Assembly (NCBI RefSeq): GCF_001571775.1 | Contig: NZ_LRVM01000010.1 | Location: 35,894-99,893, forward strand | DNA: 64,000 nt | From: Anaerotignum neopropionicum | Lineage (GTDB): Bacteria; Bacillota; Clostridia; Lachnospirales; Anaerotignaceae | Direction: 5' to 3' | Shown: positions 17,344-25,800 of the stretch, piece by piece | How positions within the stretch are numbered: the first letter of the stretch is position 1 | Layout of the letters: every line of letters starts with the position of its first letter | Program-made: the position numbers and the translations under genes | Notes under the pieces: model-generated | The model's database searches: none | The model's input: the letters and a program-made list of their open reading frames with translations, nothing else | Told to the model about the DNA's origin: nothing

Positions 17344-17745
17344 TCACCTTTCTGGTACAATTACAATGACACAATTTGCATACTTTACAACGTGAGTAGT
17401 TACAGAACCAATAAAACGTGACCAGCCGCTTTTTGTTGATTTTGTCATAACTATGGTATCAATGTTATTTTGATTAGCAAATGTTAAGATTTCCTCTCCA
17501 GCACGCCCAAATCGAAATTGTGTATCAACAATAAAATTATTTAATAGTGTTGCATTTTTTTGCAATATTGGCTGTGATTCCAATTTGGCCTGTTCGTATT
17601 CATCCATCGAACGCATATCGTTCAAGTCCTCTCGCACAATCAATATTGTAATATCAACATCATTAGGTGAAAACTGTGTTTCAACCCACTCAATGGCTTT
17701 CATACTTCTTTCGCTTCCGTCTATTGGGAGTAATATTTTCCTCAT
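17344..17745 (-). CDS. Universal stress protein (UspA family)
   Basis: A 133-residue protein. It begins MRKILLPIDGSERSMKAIEW, with the conserved Asp of the ATP-binding fold, and ends with the VTHVVKYANCVIVIVP strand. The family signature G-2x-G-9x-G-S/T is represented by FRFGRAGEEIL and KSGWSRFIGSVTTHVV; the first part is unorthodox, so ATP binding is uncertain. Third cistron of the fluoride operon, 45 bases after the GGGtGRT gene. Confidence 0.85.
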   Translation of the reverse strand: MRKILLPIDGSERSMKAIEWVETQFSPNDVDITILIVREDLNDMRSMDEYEQAKLESQPILQKNATLLNNFIVDTQFRFGRAGEEILTFANQNNIDTIVMTKSTKSGWSRFIGSVTTHVVKYANCVIVIVPER

Positions 17746-17790
17746 AATTTAAAACTCCTTTTCACTATACTATTAGAATCGTCAATGTGC

Positions 17791-18789
17791 TTATTTCAAA
17801 CTTTCCGCAACTGCAACTGCTACTGCCACAGTGGCTCCTACCATTGGATTATTACCCATACCAATAAATCCCATCATCTCAACGTGCGCAGGCACAGATG
17901 AAGAACCTGCAAACTGGGCATCTGAGTGCATACGTCCCATAGTATCCGTCATGCCAAATGAGGCAGGACCAGCCGCCACATTGTCCGGGTGTAGCGTTCT
18001 ACCAGTGCCGCCGCCTGATGCTACAGAAAAATATTTTTTACCCAGTTCTATGCATTCTTTTTTATAAGTACCAGCTACTGGATGTTGAAAACGAGTTGGA
18101 TTTGTGGAGTTGCCTGTTATTGATACATCTACACCCTCAAGATTCATAATGGCAACACCCTCACGCACCTCATCGGCACCATAGCAACGAACCGCTGTCC
18201 TTTCGCCTGTTGAGTAGGCAATCTCACGCACTATGGCTACCTCGCCTGTTACATAGTCGAATTGTGTCTGCACATAAGTAAAACCATTAATTCTAGAAAT
18301 AATCTGTGCAGCATCTTTTCCTAAGCCATTTAAAATTACTCTTAAAGGCTCTTTTCGAGCTTTGTTGACATTTTTTACGATACCAATTGCACCTTCTGCT
18401 GCAGCAAATGACTCATGCCCAGCTAAAAATGCAAAACACTTTGTTTCATCTCGTAAAAGCATTGCACCCAAATTGCCGTGACCTATTCCTACTTTACGAT
18501 CCTCGGCAACTGAACCATGGATGCAAAATGATTGCAAACCTGTTCCTATTGCCTCGGCTGCCTCCGCTGCTACTTTACAGTTCTTTTTAATTGCAATTGC
18601 GGCTCCCACAACGTAAGCCCAGCAGGCATCTTCAAAAGCAATAGGCTGAATTCCCCGTACGATTGCATAAGGGTCTATTTTCTTTGAGTCACAAATACTT
18701 TTTGCAGAATCTATATTGCTAATCCCCGATTCCATCAAGACGGTATTAATTTTATCAATGCGTCTTTCATAATTTTCAAATAGTGTCAT
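17791..18789 (-). CDS. GGGtGRT protein
   Basis: A 332-residue protein. The name-giving motif SGGGTGRTLHPDN is present near residue 265. ATG 18789 is eight bases after GGAGG; the frame extending to 18909 overlaps the upstream gene and is rejected. Other conserved stretches are CIHGSVAEDRKVGIGHGNLG and FLAGHESFAAAEGAIG. The family is almost always found with a NifU/IscU-like scaffold, as here (13-base gap), and its biochemical function is unknown; a role in Fe-S or metal-centre handling is usually supposed. Second cistron of the fluoride operon. Confidence 0.9.
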   Translation of the reverse strand: MTLFENYERRIDKINTVLMESGISNIDSAKSICDSKKIDPYAIVRGIQPIAFEDACWAYVVGAAIAIKKNCKVAAEAAEAIGTGLQSFCIHGSVAEDRKVGIGHGNLGAMLLRDETKCFAFLAGHESFAAAEGAIGIVKNVNKARKEPLRVILNGLGKDAAQIISRINGFTYVQTQFDYVTGEVAIVREIAYSTGERTAVRCYGADEVREGVAIMNLEGVDVSITGNSTNPTRFQHPVAGTYKKECIELGKKYFSVASGGGTGRTLHPDNVAAGPASFGMTDTMGRMHSDAQFAGSSSVPAHVEMMGFIGMGNNPMVGATVAVAVAVAESLK

Positions 18790-18802
18790 ATTTTTCGCCT
18801 CC

Positions 18803-19495
18803 TTATTCCTTTCTAGGATCGATATAATTAACGGCATCATCAAACTGACCATAGGTGCCCTTGGCTTTTTCAACTGCTTCGTTAGCATCAATGCCATTTT
18901 TAAGAGCATCGGTAAACTTTCCTAAATTGAGGAATTCATAACCGATAATTTCCTTTTCTGCGTTTAGCCCAAGGCGAGTCACATAGCCCTCTGCCATTTC
19001 TAAATAACGTGGACCTTTGGCTTTTGTTCCAAACATAGTACCCACTTGGCTCCGAAGCCCTTTTCCTAAGTCCTCAAGCCCTGCTCCAATAGGCAGTCCT
19101 CCTTCTGAAAAAGCAGTTTGGCTTCGCCCGTATACAATTTGCTGAAACAACTCTCTCATGGCAACATTTATGGCATCACATACCAAATCTGTATTTAGAG
19201 CTTCCAAAATTGTCTTACCAGGTAAAATTTCGGCAGCCATAGCGGCAGAATGTGTCATTCCAGAACAACCAAGTGTTTCTACCAAAGCCTCCTCAATAAT
19301 ACCATTTTTGATATTCAAAGTAAGTTTACACGCTCCCTGCTGAGGTGCACACCAACCTACACCATGTGTTAGTCCACTTATGTCCTTAATTTCCTTTACC
19401 TGAACCCATTTTCCTTCCTCAGGGATTGGTGCTGGTCCATGGTCAGCTCCTTTTGCCACAAAACACATATCCGATACTTCTTTTGAATACATCAT
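18803..19495 (-). CDS. Iron-sulfur cluster assembly scaffold-like protein (NifU/IscU type)
   Basis: A 230-residue protein, first gene of the fluoride operon. The IscU-like core is visible in VGWCAPQQGACKLTLNIKNG, ETLGCSGMTHSAAMAAEIL and DAINVAMRELF, with cysteines at about 48, 55 and 76. It is longer than IscU, with a C-terminal extension (YLEMAEGYVTRLGL onward) typical of the clostridial GGGtGRT-associated form. It starts at two adjacent ATGs (19495/19492) after GGAGTGAAAGT. Inference: it may repair or replace clusters and metal centres poisoned by fluoride. Confidence 0.85.
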   Translation of the reverse strand: MMYSKEVSDMCFVAKGADHGPAPIPEEGKWVQVKEIKDISGLTHGVGWCAPQQGACKLTLNIKNGIIEEALVETLGCSGMTHSAAMAAEILPGKTILEALNTDLVCDAINVAMRELFQQIVYGRSQTAFSEGGLPIGAGLEDLGKGLRSQVGTMFGTKAKGPRYLEMAEGYVTRLGLNAEKEIIGYEFLNLGKFTDALKNGIDANEAVEKAKGTYGQFDDAVNYIDPRKE

Positions 19496-19523
19496 ACTTT
19501 CACTCCTTTTTTATACAAATAAA

Positions 19524-19610
19524 GCCGGTGATTCTGCAAATAAATTGCAGAAGTCATCGGCTAAATAAGCGGTTTAGGTTTAACCCTTGGGAGAACTTCA
19601 TTCCCAAGAA
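19524..19610 (-). promoter_or_regulatory. Fluoride riboswitch (crcB motif) with terminator-type expression platform
   Basis: Read on the minus strand: UUGGG-AAUGAAGUU-CUCCCAA forms the first stem-loop; AAACCGC...GC follows; then CGAUGACUUCUGC. The loop bases GAAGU pair with ACUUC, the hallmark pseudoknot of crcB RNAs (the P. syringae aptamer has GGCAU/AUGCC at this place), and AACCGC and GAUGA are the conserved blocks. The ACUUC strand is also part of a long alternative hairpin (GCCGAUGACUUCUGCA pairing with UGCAGAAUCACCGGC) followed by UUUAUUUG, which is the terminator that should form when fluoride is absent. It ends 28 bases before the first gene. Confidence 0.88.
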
Positions 19611-19613
19611 TTT

Positions 19614-19642
19614 ATTATACAAGAACATCTATCCAATGTCAA
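19614..19642 (-). promoter_or_regulatory. Consensus sigma-A promoter of the fluoride operon
   Basis: TTGACA (19642-19637), 17-base spacer, TATAAT (19619-19614), both perfect. Transcription would start at about 19607, exactly at the 5' edge of the riboswitch. Confidence 0.9.
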
Positions 19643-20045
19643 TTCAAAAGATTTATTTAAGAACTGAATCAGTGTATTGCAAGGATTTTAGAAGAACATG
19701 GTATGAGAATATTGGCGGTACACGTGCTCTGGCACCTTTCATCATCGAGACGAGTTTTAATATGTATGTAATCAGGGACTTGAGCAACGCCAAGAATTAA
19801 CGTAGCAATCACTATGCCGGTAATAAGAACAAGCGATATGGACTAATGACATCCTCAAAGGCATACAACCTAAGCACCTATAGAATAAAAGCGCAATTCC
19901 AAGCGGATGTAACTACATGGTTTGATAGAGCTTCTTCAGAAGTTGGTGCATGCTGGGAAACGCGCAAGCAAAACCTGTAGCTTTTGTCCATATGCAAAAG
20001 AATTGATTGACTCAGATAGAGCCCTGTTTAGCCTCCAAAATCAGT
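19636..20045 (+). pseudogene. Decayed gene debris, possibly tyrosine recombinase
   Basis: From 19636 the plus strand stays open to 19800; FIIETSFNMYVIRDLSNAKN resembles the C-terminal active-site region of tyrosine recombinases (E-x-G-x-D-x-x-x-I-x-x-L-L-G-H), without the RHTF histidine-arginine pair. Further fragments in other frames (LIELLQKLVHAGKRAS and CSFCPYAKELIDSDRA) end at 20045 and were not recognised. The promoter of the fluoride operon overlaps on the other strand. Confidence 0.35.
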
Positions 20046-20048
20046 AAT

Positions 20049-20102
20049 AAAAATCCCGATATAGTGTTCCTTTCATATGACAGGCACCCTATCGGGATTT
20101 TT
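20049..20102. terminator. Bidirectional terminator-like hairpin
   Basis: AAAAATCCCGATA and TATCGGGATTTTT form a 13-bp stem with a 28-base loop; both strands end in a T run. It could end the EAL-HDOD transcript. Confidence 0.7.
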
Positions 20103-20277
20103 ACATTGAAGAATATTTAAAAAACCCGATCAGGAAAATTTGTCACGTTCGGCTGGCAGACTGACAGGCAGAAAAGCTTTTCTCATAGACTTGATGCAGC
20201 ACCTCCATACCGAGAGGCGTTCGCATCCTGCTTCCGATGCTGTTTATATGTGCCCTTTTTCGTTTTGACCGGAATAA

Positions 20278-21600
20278 TTATACGTTCTCGTCGGGAAGGT
20301 GGGCGGGAGCGGTGATCCGCGCCCAGATCATATTGGCCCGATCCACAGAATCAAAATACAAACTGGTGAGCAGGTTAGTGGGAATATGAAGTTCGTCCGC
20401 CAGAGTAGTGATGCGATCCCAGTCGGCCCGTTCATAGCTGAGAAGCAAAGAATACAGTTTGCCGGCGGGGCCCTTTTGGTAGAGCAAGGCATCTTTGACT
20501 TCGTCTGCGACTGGGACTTCGGCCAAAATTTCTTCCATGGGTGCGTCTACCAGACAGCCCAGTGTAGAAAACATGCCGATCAGGTAGGCATCGCCCTTAG
20601 AAATTGAGAGCGTCTTCTGAGTGTAGTCACTCAGAACGCTGCAGAAATTCGCCCGCAGGAAAGACAACTTGAGGAACTCCTCAGAGGATGGATCGATTTC
20701 ATTTTCCGCATTGCTGGCACTGAGAAAATAGATCCATTGACGCAACTGCCCCAGCCCCAGAGTCATAATGGCCTGGCGGATGGTGGTAGAGCGGTGTTTG
20801 GAAGAAAAATAGACGGAGTTTGCCATGCGCAGCAGGCCGAAGACCATGGAAGCGTCTTGGGAAACCAGCTGCTCAATCTCGTCAATATCCGGCTCATCCT
20901 GGGTGATGGCCACTATCAGTCGGAAAAAGTTGCTTTGCAGATATCCGCTGGTGTGTGCTTTAGATGAGAGCTTTTCTGCCACAAAAGTACCCTCCAACGC
21001 ATCTGCGCGCAAATTTATTGCGCAATTATAAAGCTCTTCGTTGGTAATATTCGTGGCGATACATTTCTTATCCATGCTATGGGCAAGCTCAATGATGTTG
21101 GACAATGTCGTCACCGAAGTCGTAGAAAAATTTAACTTGATATAATGAATCTTGTCCATCAGCGCTAAATAACGAGGAGCGAATCTGAACTCGTTTACCG
21201 CGATTTTGTAACCCTCCTTTGCAAACTTCTGGACGAAATTCATAGCCAGTGGGTAGATAATTACGTTATCTTCAATCTGAATAACCAATTCCGTCTTTTT
21301 GAATAACCGGGGCGCACTCTTCATTAACAGCGTAGGTGTAAAAGTCATGAAATTCAAAGTTCCCGTCAGAGCTTTATCGGTATTCTGCGTTAAAAAATTA
21401 TAAATGGCATTTGCGGCGGCAAAGTCATTTCTAAAGGCCGGAGCATTGGATGCAGAGGTCGTAGAAACGTTTGTCTCCCCCGAAGAAGAGGGGCTGTCAG
21501 CGCCAAATGCCTGATTTTCGCCGTAGTAGAGAAGTTCGTAGCCGATGACATTGCTGTCCCTGTCTTTGATTGGCTGCCGTACAATATACTTGTTGTTCAC
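20278..21600 (-). CDS. EAL-HDOD signalling protein (YuxH-like)
   Basis: A 440-residue protein starting at GTG 21600 six bases after GGAG. The N-terminal half is a degenerate EAL domain: it begins YIVRQPIKDRDSNVIGYELL, but the catalytic EAL triplet and metal ligands are not conserved (it reads FRFAPRYLAL and NITNEELYN), so c-di-GMP hydrolysis is unlikely. The C-terminal half is an HDOD domain (PDIDEIEQLVSQDASMVFG, RMANSVYFSSK, RQAIMTLGLGQLRQW). Such proteins relay second-messenger or stress signals, often to motility. An unusual Ser/Ala/Thr-rich insert lies at about 36-55. GC content is visibly higher than in the first 20 kb. Confidence 0.85.
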   Translation of the reverse strand: MNNKYIVRQPIKDRDSNVIGYELLYYGENQAFGADSPSSSGETNVSTTSASNAPAFRNDFAAANAIYNFLTQNTDKALTGTLNFMTFTPTLLMKSAPRLFKKTELVIQIEDNVIIYPLAMNFVQKFAKEGYKIAVNEFRFAPRYLALMDKIHYIKLNFSTTSVTTLSNIIELAHSMDKKCIATNITNEELYNCAINLRADALEGTFVAEKLSSKAHTSGYLQSNFFRLIVAITQDEPDIDEIEQLVSQDASMVFGLLRMANSVYFSSKHRSTTIRQAIMTLGLGQLRQWIYFLSASNAENEIDPSSEEFLKLSFLRANFCSVLSDYTQKTLSISKGDAYLIGMFSTLGCLVDAPMEEILAEVPVADEVKDALLYQKGPAGKLYSLLLSYERADWDRITTLADELHIPTNLLTSLYFDSVDRANMIWARITAPAHLPDENV

Positions 21601-21839
21601 CGTATTCTCCTTTCGACAGGCTGCGGTAGCGTTCTGTTTTACGGCCCGTTACGCCTGCTTTATATGTAGATTAACATCTTTATATTATATTAATCGGCAT
21701 AATCTAGAAAGAAATAACACTTTTTTGAGTTTTACACACAACTGCGATATTTCTCACCCCAAAAGCATTATTCAAAACAAGAAAATCAGCAATTCTGTCC
21801 TGGTTAACCTAGGTTTTAACACCACAGTATAAAATTCAC

Positions 21840-22130
21840 TTATGCAGCACAGCATACGGCATAAGGCATAAACCCTCCATAATAAGCGTGGGGTCTGACG
21901 TGGTTAGATTTCACATACACGAATTCATAAATTCTCCGTTCCAGTTCATCTGACGAATGAAAAGAAAATAGGTTAAAATAATCATTTTTAAGTTTATTAT
22001 GAAAACGCTCCATTGGTGCATTATCATATGCACAACCCGCACGGCTCATGCTTTGCTGCAAATGATTTTTCTCGCAAAAATCATTGAGATCCCTTGATGT
22101 AAACTGGATTCCTTGGTCGTTGCGGTAAAT
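21840..22130 (-). mobile_element. IS3-family transposase OrfB, C-terminal fragment
   Basis: The frame includes YRNDQGIQFTSRDLNDF, MSRAGCAYDNAPMERFHNKL and NHVRPHAYYGGFMPY, the end of the DDE integrase core of IS3/IS150-type OrfB, with the final catalytic Glu in ERFHNKLK replaced by context EMRF-type (PMERF). The N-terminal two thirds are missing; at about 22130 it joins a serine-recombinase fragment without a gap. Confidence 0.8.
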
Positions 22131-22385
22131 TTTCCAGAATATATTTGCTATTAGATTTGCTCTTTGATGCTTCTATACTTCCGTCATCATTACGCACAAT
22201 TCTTCCACGATACTTCATTTCTTCTTGCACTCTATCAAATATATCTTTTGCTATAATGGCTGGGTGAGTAGTTTCTACATAGTTTTTTGGCCACTCATCA
22301 TGATTCGCTTTTCTTTTTCCAGTAATATAATCTTCAGTAAAAGTTTTCTGAAACATAGTACAGCCTTTATACTTTTCATTAGCTT
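22131..22385 (-). pseudogene. Large serine recombinase, internal fragment
   Basis: Reads NEKYKGCTMFQKTFTEDYIT, then YVETTHPAIIAKDIFDRVQE, the recombinase and zinc-ribbon-proximal region of TnpX/Tn5397-like integrases. It has no catalytic serine domain and is fused downstream to the IS3 fragment. The upstream part of the open frame (to 22422) is unrelated. Confidence 0.75.
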
Positions 22386-22509
22386 GTATCAAGATGTACA
22401 ACAAAAAAATACTTACTTTCAATTGTAAAATAGGTTCCCAAAAAATTTATTATAAAAAGGAACTCACCTTACAACGTCTTTTTAAATCACTTATATACAA
22501 TTAAAAACA

Positions 22510-22543
22510 CATCCGCCGATTCCCATTTTGCAATCGGCTGATG
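22510..22543. terminator. Bidirectional terminator-like hairpin
   Basis: CATCCGCCGATT and AATCGGCTGATG pair (one mismatch); GTTTTT follows on both strands. It lies between the SLH-1 remnant and the recombinase debris. Confidence 0.7.
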
Positions 22544-22599
22544 CGTTTTTAGTTGTATATATAATCTTTTAATTTGTTAATGCAATTTGGATATCTCAT

Positions 22600-22858
22600 T
22601 TTTTACCGAATACCATCAGACCGTCTTTCGCAAAGTAATAGGTCTTATTGTTTCCGTTTGCACCCAGATCCTTGCACCCAGATCCAAAAAACAACTAACA
22701 TAGTCTTGCCTGAATAAAAACGCCAATTATCGCCGTCTTTTACCCATCCAGTTTGTAAAACGCCATTTGAAGTCATACTTCACACCGTCGATGGTCTGTG
22801 TACCGGTGAGAACTTTGCCGCCCTTGTAATACAAGGACTGTTCGGCATCGTTCAGCGT
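22600..22858 (-). pseudogene. Severed C-terminal cell-wall-binding repeats of SLH-1
   Basis: Directly after the stop of SLH-1, and in the same frame, the sequence continues TLNDAEQSLYYKGGKVLTG, TQTIDGVKYDF, and then, with frameshifts, GWVKDGDNWRFYSGKTM and NNKTYYFAKDGLMVFGKK. These are aromatic 20-residue cell-wall-binding repeats (choline-binding-type). They therefore once formed an extension of the 1733-residue protein, cut off by the TAA at 22859-22861 and then degraded. Confidence 0.7.
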
Positions 22859-25800
22859 TTAGCCCTGAGTTGTATCTGGGTCTATGGTCAATTCGATATA
22901 GCGATAAAGCATGGAAGAAACCTCTGCACGCGTCGCATTTGATTTAGGATTGAACTTGTTATCTGTTCCGCCCGTCATAATGCCTGCCTGTTGCATCGCT
23001 GTAACCGCAGTTTTATAGTAATCGCCTATACTGGAAGCATCTGCATATGCAGTTGCCTTACCCTCAGCGGGTAAAGTGTAGCCGGTAGCCTTGGTAAAGT
23101 TTGCGATAATAACAGCAATTTCCTCACGAGTAATTGCCCTTTCAGGAGCAAATTCATCGTTGCCAATGCCATGAATTATTTTCGCTTCATACGCCCATTC
23201 AATATAAGGCTGGGAAGTGCTTCCTACTTTAACATCGGTGAAACTGCTTGTGGTATAACTACCTACATCTTCACCTGCAAGTCTGCCAAGGGCAGTCACC
23301 AGTGTTCCACGGGTCATGAATGTGTCTGGTGCAAAGGTTGTTTCCGTAGCTCCGTCAATCATACCCTTGCCTACTACATATTCAATGCTTTCCTTTGCCC
23401 AATGCTTGCTAATGTCGGTAAATGTTTTTCTTGGTTCGGTATAGCCTACACCATACATAGAGAAATGGGGTGTCGTAAAGAGGATGCTTCCGCTTTTTGC
23501 ATCATAGGTTGAACCCTCTACACGAGTTGCATTACCATTTTCATCTACATAAACGGCATGCAAACCGCTGATTGCTTCACCATTTGCTGGTGTGTAAGGG
23601 ATTGCTACCGTAGCACCACCTTTGCCAAAGCTAGACACTGTACTGTTATTTCCATAGCTAACAGTGATGTTATATACAGGTCTTGTGCCAATGATTGCCC
23701 TTGCCGTTTCAGAAATTTCTGACTGGGGAGTAATGGTAATATTTATGCTGCCACTTGTTTGCTTTTGAATTTCCTTCAGCGCTTTCTGGTCAAAGCTGAT
23801 CGCAACAGGAGAGCCATTGATTTCAAGGCTTGATACCCCTGCGCTCACAAGGCCATTCAATGCACTTTGTGAAAGCGTTGCTGTTAGTGCAGTTGCGCCT
23901 TTTGGCATTGTAACATTTAAAACAATCGAGATACCGTCTTCGGTTTTTTCTTGTTTGGCTGCCTCTGCCTGTGCTTTAGCAATTGCATCAGTTACAGCTT
24001 TATCTGAAATAGGTGCACTTGCTTTACCGTTTGTTCCAACGGTTGCCGCTATAGAAGCAACTGCGGTAACTGGTTGGTTTGGCTGTTTTTCTTTTACAGT
24101 TGCAGTGTTTGCAGCACTGCTTCCACCAGAGGAGGAACCGCCGCCAGAGGAGGAACCGCCACCGCTTGAATAGGTTGAAACCGTAACAGCACAGGAGGCT
24201 GTATAGCCGCCATCGGTTGTGGTAACTGTAATGTTTGCTTTACCATTGCTAATTGCTGTTACAAGTCCGTTTTCATCCACTGTTGCAACAGATGTATTAC
24301 TGCTTTGCCATGTTACAGATTTATCTGTAGCATCAGCAGGGGTAATTGTTGCAGTAAGATTTGCGGTTTTGGTGCTTTTGTTGCTGTAAAGAGAAAGCGT
24401 CGTTTTATTTAGCGTTACTCCAGCAACAGGTGTGACACCAGTGGGAATATCTTCATAGGTTGCCGTAACCTCCACTGCATTTGCAGGCATGGTAAAAGTT
24501 GTGGTTAATGCCTTTGCATTTGCAAGGGTTACTCCGCCGTTTACAACTGTCCACTCCTTAAAGCGTTTACCACTTGGTGCAGAGCCGGCGGTAATAGTTA
24601 CAGCTTCACCTGATGATGCAGATATTTTGTTTGCCGTGCCACTATTAATTGTAATAGCGTGCGCTGTTATGTCGCCACCTTCGGAAACAGTAAGATGAGC
24701 TAAATTACTCATAACATTGCTGTTCCCCTCGCCAAACGCATAGCAGAAAATGGTTGCTCCATTCATTGCCTTGGTGACATTGTTGATAGTCAGCGTCGTC
24801 GTTGTGGCGCCGGAAACTTTATTCGGGGTATCTTGGATCATTCCGTTACTATGCGGGATGTCATTATCATCAGCAGTACTATACCACTGATAACGCGTAG
24901 CATTATCCGCCGTTATGCTAAAGGTGGCAGTGCCACCCTCCTGAACGGTAACATTCTGAGGGTGATTGGTGATGACAAGTGCCCCAGCCGGAATATCCTC
25001 ATAGGTTGCCGTAACCTCTACTGCGGTTGCTGGCATTGTAAAGGTTGTGGTTGCCGAGGTAGTGCTGGCAAGGGTTATGTCGCCGCTGACAACCGTCCAC
25101 TCCTTAAACTGCTTACCGTTGTCTGGTGTATTTGCGGTTATGGTGACAATTTCATTCTCTAACGCATTGTACGAACTTGCCGTACCGTTATGAACGGTTA
25201 CAGTGCCCTTAGTAAAATATGTGCCGTTCCACACATAGTCACCCGCCGACAGGCCGTACTTAGTTACCTCAGCCTCCGCTGCTCTCACGATGGAATTGCC
25301 GCTGGTCAGGACGGTGCCTTGGTCGTTAAATTTTTCGCTGGCCCCACGAAGTTTAGCGCCTTCACTGAGAGTAATCTTACTGTTTTGGTCAGCGGTAATG
25401 GTCAAACAGCTAAAATACAATCCGTTGAAGTTTTCCCCATCGGGATCATCGGCCACATTGTTCACGTTAATCGTGGAACCGATCATATTTAAATACATAA
25501 CATACAATCCTGCATAGCCGGCACGATCAATCGTAACTGTACTGTTTTCAAAACTCATTGAGCGTTCCATTCCAATGTAATCGCTATCAATTTGCACCGT
25601 ACTGTCTTTGACTGTAGTGCCGCCAGAGACATCAATACCAGTGGTTTTTCCGGTATTGGCGACCGTCACAGAACAGCCACCGTCCACTGTTAGTGCACCT
25701 GGTCCCTCAATACCTCCACCGAACGAGTTTTTAACGTCCAACTTGCCGCCGTGGATCAGTAGTTTTGCATCGGTGTTCAGAGAAATTCCCACTGATGATG

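Noticed and set aside
19426..19800. Single plus-strand gene across the fluoride promoter
   Set aside because: The first part is antisense to the scaffold gene and riboswitch; only the piece after 19636 has any resemblance to a known family, and weakly.
23817..24173. Plus-strand frame rich in Pro and Glu opposite SLH-1
   Set aside because: It is the antisense of the Ser/Gly linker and neighbouring repeats of SLH-1. The many long plus-strand frames in 23-28, 43-47 and 53-57 kb are shadows of these biased genes and have no ribosome sites.
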